DNA from: Bacillus sp. REN10
Lineage (GTDB): Bacteria; Bacillota; Bacilli; Bacillales; Domibacillaceae
Assembly (NCBI RefSeq): GCF_016820555.1
Contig: NZ_JADHDW010000016.1
Coordinates: 718 to 44,681 of the forward strand
Length of the DNA: 43,964 nt
Reading direction: 5' to 3'
Positions 40,414-43,964 of this stretch are shown piece by piece (positions within the stretch are counted from its first letter, which is position 1; every line of letters begins with the position of its first letter). Made by a program: the position numbers and the translations under genes. The notes below the pieces were generated by a model that saw only the letters and a list, made by a program, of their open reading frames with translations, ran no database searches and was not told the DNA's origin.

Positions 40414-42591
40414 ATGTCTGAAAAAAAAATCCATGACCGCGAAAGTATTTTAAAAAAAGTCGCTCAAGAAGAACATATTGAGTTAAAGAGGGTGCGCGCG
40501 GTTATTTCTTTAATTGAAGAAGGGAGTACCGTTCCTTTTATTGCACGCTACCGCAAAGAAATGACGGGAGCGCTCGATGAAGTGGAAATCCGTACCTTGA
40601 TGAACCGTTATACATATTTACAAAATCTCGTTCAGCGAAAAGAAGAAGTGATTCGTTCAATTGAAGAACAAGGGAAACTGACGAAGGAACTGAAGGATAA
40701 AATTTTAGCCGCTGACAAAATGCAGGCAGTCGAAGATTTATATCGCCCTTACAAGCAAAAACGACGAACAAAAGCGTCTATTGCTAAAGAGAAAGGACTA
40801 GAGCCGTTCGCTGAATGGATGATGTCGTTGCCAGCTTCCTCTCCTTTGGAGGAAGCGAAAACGTACATTTCGGTAGAGAAGGAAGTCGCTTCAGCAGAAG
40901 AAGCCATTCAAGGAGCTGCTGATATCATCGCAGAAGTAGCAGCAGATGATGCACAAATTCGTGAATGGATTCGAAAAGAAACATTTCGTACAGGTGTCAT
41001 TCAAGCTTCTTTAAAAAAAGATGCAGAAGATGAAAAAAATATTTTTGAAATGTACTATTCGTATGAAGAGCCGGTTGCTCGGATCGTTCCTCATCGCACC
41101 CTTGCTCTCAATCGGGGAGAAAAAGAAGGGGTACTAAAAATTGCGATCCAAGTGGATGTCGACAAAATCATCCGTTACTTAACAAAACACTACATTAAAA
41201 ATGAACAGAGTCCTGCCGCTCCTTTTGTATTAGAAGCGTTGCAAGATGCTTACAAACGATTAATCCAGCCTTCGATTGAGCGGGAAGTAAGAAATGAGTT
41301 AACAGAAAAAGCGGAAGATCAAGCAATTCATATTTTTTCAGAGAACTTAAGAAAACTGCTTCTTCAACCGCCGTTGAAAGGGAAAACAGTATTAGGAGTC
41401 GATCCAGCTTATCGGACAGGGTGCAAGCTAGCAACTGTTGATGAAACGGGCAAAGTGCTCTATATCGGCGTTATTTACCCGCATCCGCCTAAAGCGAAAA
41501 GAGAAGAAGCAGAGAAATTATTTAAGCAAATATTGGATCGATATGAAATAGAGCTAGTGGCCATTGGGAATGGGACAGCTTCTAGGGAAACGGAACAATT
41601 TGTTGCTGATATGATTAAATCAAGCAAAAAACAGATCGCTTATATGATTGTTAATGAAGCGGGGGCCAGTGTGTATTCTGCGTCAGACGTAGCGCGTGAA
41701 GAATTTCCAGATTTTCAAGTAGAAGAAAGAAGTGCGGTCTCTATTGCCCGCAGACTACAAGACCCATTAGCTGAGTTAGTAAAGATTGATCCGAAATCCG
41801 TAGGTGTCGGCCAATACCAACATGATGTGTCTCAAAAGAAACTGAATGATTCATTAACTTTTGTGGTGGAAACGGCTGTCAACCAAGTAGGAGTGAACTT
41901 AAATACGGCTTCTGCTTCCCTTTTACAATATGTTGCAGGCCTCAATAAAACAGTAGCTACTAACATTGTTAAATTTAGAGAGGAAAACGGCAAATTCACT
42001 CAGCGCTCTCAAGTGAAAAAAGTGCCGCGGCTTGGAGCGAAAACCTTTGAACAAAGTATTGGCTTTTTAAGAATACTAACAGGAAGCGAAAAGCTTGACC
42101 GAACTGCTATTCATCCGGAAAATTATCCACAAGTGAGAAAACTGCTTCAAAATATCGGATTTTCGACAGCGGATGTTGGTACAAATGAACTGAGTGCGGC
42201 TCTCAATGAACTAGATATAGAGAAAACGGCTGAAACGTTAGGGCTTGGTATCTTGACGATGAAAGATATTATAGAGGCGTTACAAAAACCGGGACGCGAT
42301 CCGCGTGATGAACTGCCAAAGCCATTATTAAAAACGGATGTATTAAAACTTGAAGATTTGCAGCCGGGAATGGAATTGCAAGGAACAGTGAGAAATGTAG
42401 TGGATTTTGGCGCATTTGTTGATATTGGAGTGAAAGAAGATGGGCTAGTCCATATCTCCAAATTGAAAAAGGGCTTTGTTAAACATCCGCTTGACGTTGT
42501 AGCAGTAGGGGATGTTGTAACCGTTTGGGTCGAGCAAATTGATCAAAACAAAGGACGAGTTTCATTAACGATGATTGATATGAAAGAATAA
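40414..42591 (+). CDS. tex: Tex-family RNA-binding transcription accessory protein (YdcI)
   Basis: A 725-aa Tex protein. Seen: an N-terminal helical region ([23 protein letters not shown] and [25 protein letters not shown]-like [16 protein letters not shown]), a YqgF/RuvC-like RNase fold near residues 325-450 ([51 protein letters not shown]), a helix-hairpin-helix stretch near 500-560 ([26 protein letters not shown]), and a C-terminal S1 domain ([31 protein letters not shown]). It binds nucleic acids and influences transcription. SD GGAGGCG precedes the ATG. Confidence 0.96.
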   Translation: MSEKKIHDRESILKKVAQEEHIELKRVRAVISLIEEGSTVPFIARYRKEMTGALDEVEIRTLMNRYTYLQNLVQRKEEVIRSIEEQGKLTKELKDKILAADKMQAVEDLYRPYKQKRRTKASIAKEKGLEPFAEWMMSLPASSPLEEAKTYISVEKEVASAEEAIQGAADIIAEVAADDAQIREWIRKETFRTGVIQASLKKDAEDEKNIFEMYYSYEEPVARIVPHRTLALNRGEKEGVLKIAIQVDVDKIIRYLTKHYIKNEQSPAAPFVLEALQDAYKRLIQPSIEREVRNELTEKAEDQAIHIFSENLRKLLLQPPLKGKTVLGVDPAYRTGCKLATVDETGKVLYIGVIYPHPPKAKREEAEKLFKQILDRYEIELVAIGNGTASRETEQFVADMIKSSKKQIAYMIVNEAGASVYSASDVAREEFPDFQVEERSAVSIARRLQDPLAELVKIDPKSVGVGQYQHDVSQKKLNDSLTFVVETAVNQVGVNLNTASASLLQYVAGLNKTVATNIVKFREENGKFTQRSQVKKVPRLGAKTFEQSIGFLRILTGSEKLDRTAIHPENYPQVRKLLQNIGFSTADVGTNELSAALNELDIEKTAETLGLGILTMKDIIEALQKPGRDPRDELPKPLLKTDVLKLEDLQPGMELQGTVRNVVDFGAFVDIGVKEDGLVHISKLKKGFVKHPLDVVAVGDVVTVWVEQIDQNKGRVSLTMIDMKE

Positions 42592-42611
42592 ATAGAACAG
42601 GGTGGCAGAAA

Positions 42612-43085
42612 ATGACGAATGAAGAACTACAAAACTTAGTTGAGAAGGTTTCAAGCGATGTTTTCGGCCGCCCTTTTCTCCACCAGGCGGTGTTCAATCA
42701 TCGCCTGAAAACAACAGGGGGCAGATACTTGCTGCAATCGCATAATATTGAAGTCAATAAACAGTATTTAGAGGTATTTGGAGAAGAGGAGCTGATCGGG
42801 ATTATTAAACATGAGCTATGTCATTATCATTTGCATTTGCTTGGAAAAGGCTATAAGCATCGCGATCGAGATTTTAAGAGATTACTGAAAGAAGTAAACG
42901 CTCCCAGATACTGTACACCATTACCAAACAAGAAAACAAAACGGAAAATCCGCCAGTTAATTTATCAGTGTACGGTTTGTTCTTTCATTTATATTCGTGC
43001 TAGACAAGTGAATACATCTCGTTACGTTTGTGGAAAATGTAAAGGTTCACTCGTTTTGAAAGGAGAAAAGTCTGAACAGAAATGA
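42612..43085 (+). CDS. SprT-like zinc metalloprotease-domain protein (YdcK)
   Basis: A 157-aa SprT family member. Seen: the zincin motif HELCH with His67, Glu68, His71, then a third ligand candidate in [12 protein letters not shown]; and a C-terminal zinc ribbon with Cys pairs CTVC and CGKC ([12 protein letters not shown]... [12 protein letters not shown]). The proteases of this fold in eukaryotes (Spartan) cut DNA-protein crosslinks; for the bacterial short proteins the function is unknown. SD GGTGG lies 5 nt upstream of CAGAAA-ATG. It follows tex by 20 nt and likely shares its transcript. This is the place of B. subtilis ydcK. Confidence 0.93.
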   Translation: MTNEELQNLVEKVSSDVFGRPFLHQAVFNHRLKTTGGRYLLQSHNIEVNKQYLEVFGEEELIGIIKHELCHYHLHLLGKGYKHRDRDFKRLLKEVNAPRYCTPLPNKKTKRKIRQLIYQCTVCSFIYIRARQVNTSRYVCGKCKGSLVLKGEKSEQK

Positions 43086-43184
43086 TTTGCTAGTTGACAT
43101 TCCATTTATTTATTGGTAACTTTATTTGGCACATAGACGGAAAAACATATTTTTAAAAAATCTCTGTTATCTTTAAAAAATATA

Positions 43185-43213
43185 TTGACTTTGTCAGTTA
43201 GTTTGAATAAAAT
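43185..43213 (+). promoter_or_regulatory. Promoter of the tRNA cluster
   Basis: TTGACT at 43185-43190, 17-nt spacer, TAAAAT at 43208-43213, 29 nt before the first tRNA. AT-rich sequence upstream could be an UP element. Confidence 0.8.
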
Positions 43214-43242
43214 ATAAATTGTCGATAAGACGAATTGATTAT

Positions 43243-43317
43243 TCCGCAGTAGCTCAGTGGTAGAGCAATCGGCTGTTAACCGATCGGTCGCAAGTTCGAA
43301 TCTTGCCTGCGGAGCCA
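43243..43317 (+). tRNA. tRNA-Asn (GTT), CCA encoded
   Basis: A complete cloverleaf: acceptor TCCGCAG with CTGCGGA, anticodon GTT at 43275-43277, T arm GTTCGAATC, and encoded CCA. Confidence 0.97.
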
Positions 43318-43324
43318 TATATTT

Positions 43325-43415
43325 GGGGAAGTACTCAAGAGGCTGAAGAGGCGCCCCTGCTAAGGGTGTAGGTCGGGTAACCGGCGCGAGGGTTCAAATC
43401 CCTCCTTCTCCGCCA
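43325..43415 (+). tRNA. tRNA-Ser (GCT), CCA encoded
   Basis: Class II tRNA with long variable arm. Acceptor GGGGAAG with CTTCTCC (one G-U), anticodon GCT at 43359-43361, and encoded CCA. Confidence 0.97.
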
Positions 43416-43419
43416 CATT

Positions 43420-43491
43420 GGCCCGTTGGTCAAGCGGTTAAGACACCGCCCTTTCACGGCGGTAACACGGGTTCGAATCCCGTACGGGTCA
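43420..43491 (+). tRNA. tRNA-Glu (TTC), CCA not encoded
   Basis: Acceptor GGCCCGT with ACGGGTC, anticodon TTC at 43453-43455, discriminator A then TTTAT, so CCA must be added after transcription. Confidence 0.97.
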
Positions 43492-43519
43492 TTTATAAAT
43501 TTTATCAAAAAAGTATCAT

Positions 43520-43594
43520 TGGGCTATAGCCAAGCGGTAAGGCAACGGACTTTGACTCCGTCATGCGCTGGTTCGAATCCAGCTAGCCCAGCCA
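43520..43594 (+). tRNA. tRNA-Gln (TTG), CCA encoded
   Basis: Acceptor TGGGCTA with TAGCCCA, anticodon TTG at 43552-43554, and encoded CCA. Confidence 0.97.
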
Positions 43595-43600
43595 TTTTTC

Positions 43601-43676
43601 GAGCCATTAGCTCAGTTGGTAGAGCATCTGACTTTTAATCAGAGGGTCGAAGGTTCGAGTCCTTCATGGCTCACCA
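43601..43676 (+). tRNA. tRNA-Lys (TTT), CCA encoded
   Basis: Acceptor GAGCCAT with ATGGCTC, anticodon TTT at 43634-43636, and encoded CCA. Confidence 0.97.
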
Positions 43677-43741
43677 CTTAAAGATGTAGCTGTGTTGTCA
43701 GATGAAAGTGATTGCTGATATTAATATTTTTAAAAAAACTC

Positions 43742-43770
43742 TTGCTTTATTTAAGAAAAAGTAGTAAAAT
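43742..43770 (+). promoter_or_regulatory. Second promoter inside the tRNA cluster
   Basis: TTGCTT at 43742-43747, 17-nt spacer, TAAAAT at 43765-43770, 22 nt before tRNA-Leu. No terminator is seen after tRNA-Lys. Confidence 0.7.
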
Positions 43771-43792
43771 AATAATCTGTCGTGTTAATCGC

Positions 43793-43875
<83 letters not shown>

Positions 43876-43890
43876 TATTAAATAAGACTT

Positions 43891-43964
43891 GCGCCCGTAG
43901 CTCAATTGGATAGAGCGTTTGACTACGGATCAAAAGGTTAGGGGTTCGACTCCTCTCGGGCGCG
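43891..43964 (+). tRNA. tRNA-Arg (ACG), at the window edge
   Basis: Acceptor GCGCCCG with CGGGCGC, anticodon ACG at 43925-43927. The window ends at the discriminator G, so CCA cannot be judged. Confidence 0.95.

Noticed and set aside
43106-43638. ORFs of about 70 codons covering the tRNA genes on both strands
   Set aside because: They lie over complete tRNA cloverleaves and have no ribosome sites.

Overview
The window is a low-GC Gram-positive chromosome segment from a Bacillaceae member. Evidence: strong AGGAGG-type ribosome sites, frequent GTG/TTG starts, and a right half whose gene order matches the Bacillus subtilis ydbR-to-trnS region (cshA, ydbS, ydbT, acpS, ydcC, alr, ndoAI, ndoA, rsbR-S-T-U-V-W, sigB, rsbX, tex, sprT-like, tRNA cluster). 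Species cannot be fixed from this. No prophage, CRISPR array or intact insertion sequence was seen.

Left part (1-9.1 kb): a possible TnpB/omega-RNA-like relic at the edge, an aldehyde dehydrogenase, an orphan 199-aa protein, and a rhodanese behind a promoter with two CsoR/CstR-like palindromes. Then come a HAD phosphatase, a MerR-like/DUF3967 protein and the CBS protein YhcV. The standout is a five-gene operon (DUF4178, PspA/IM30, DUF4247 lipoprotein, DUF350, membrane-anchored spermidine-synthase-like protein) headed by a near-perfect sigma-W promoter. A terminator-like hairpin overlaps the pspA stop codon, probably to raise PspA over the membrane partners.

Middle (9.1-27.8 kb): a GlcD/D-lactate dehydrogenase-like flavoprotein, a nitronate monooxygenase, an unlisted 35-aa membrane peptide gene with its own good promoter, cardiolipin synthase, a TcyP-type cystine symporter and a 42-aa small gene. 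Next is a minus-strand envelope cluster (polysaccharide deacetylase, DedA, UgtP-like glycosyltransferase) with a second DedA gene. A magnesium pair follows (MgtE channel, then a CNNM/CorC protein). The CNNM gene has its own promoter and a ~190-nt leader containing a 15-codon ORF with acidic/proline codons, ending in a hairpin that hides a perfect Shine-Dalgarno. After it come an uncharacterised gene, a DAACS symporter, Ddl, MurF and an alpha/beta hydrolase.

Right part (27.8-44 kb): cshA with a terminator-like hairpin between promoter and gene; ydbST with a sigma-W-like promoter; acpS; the lipoprotein ydcC with a sigma-E-like promoter; alr preceded by a 170-bp interspersed-type repeat; the MazEF-type ndoAI/ndoA pair; the complete stressosome/partner-switch/sigma-B module with its internal sigma-B promoter; tex; a SprT-like gene; and seven tRNAs (Asn, Ser, Glu, Gln, Lys, Leu, Arg) with an internal second promoter before Leu.

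Several starts were moved downstream from the longest open frame because a ribosome site lies inside the longer version; each case is stated. Family names come from recognising sequence motifs, not database searches.
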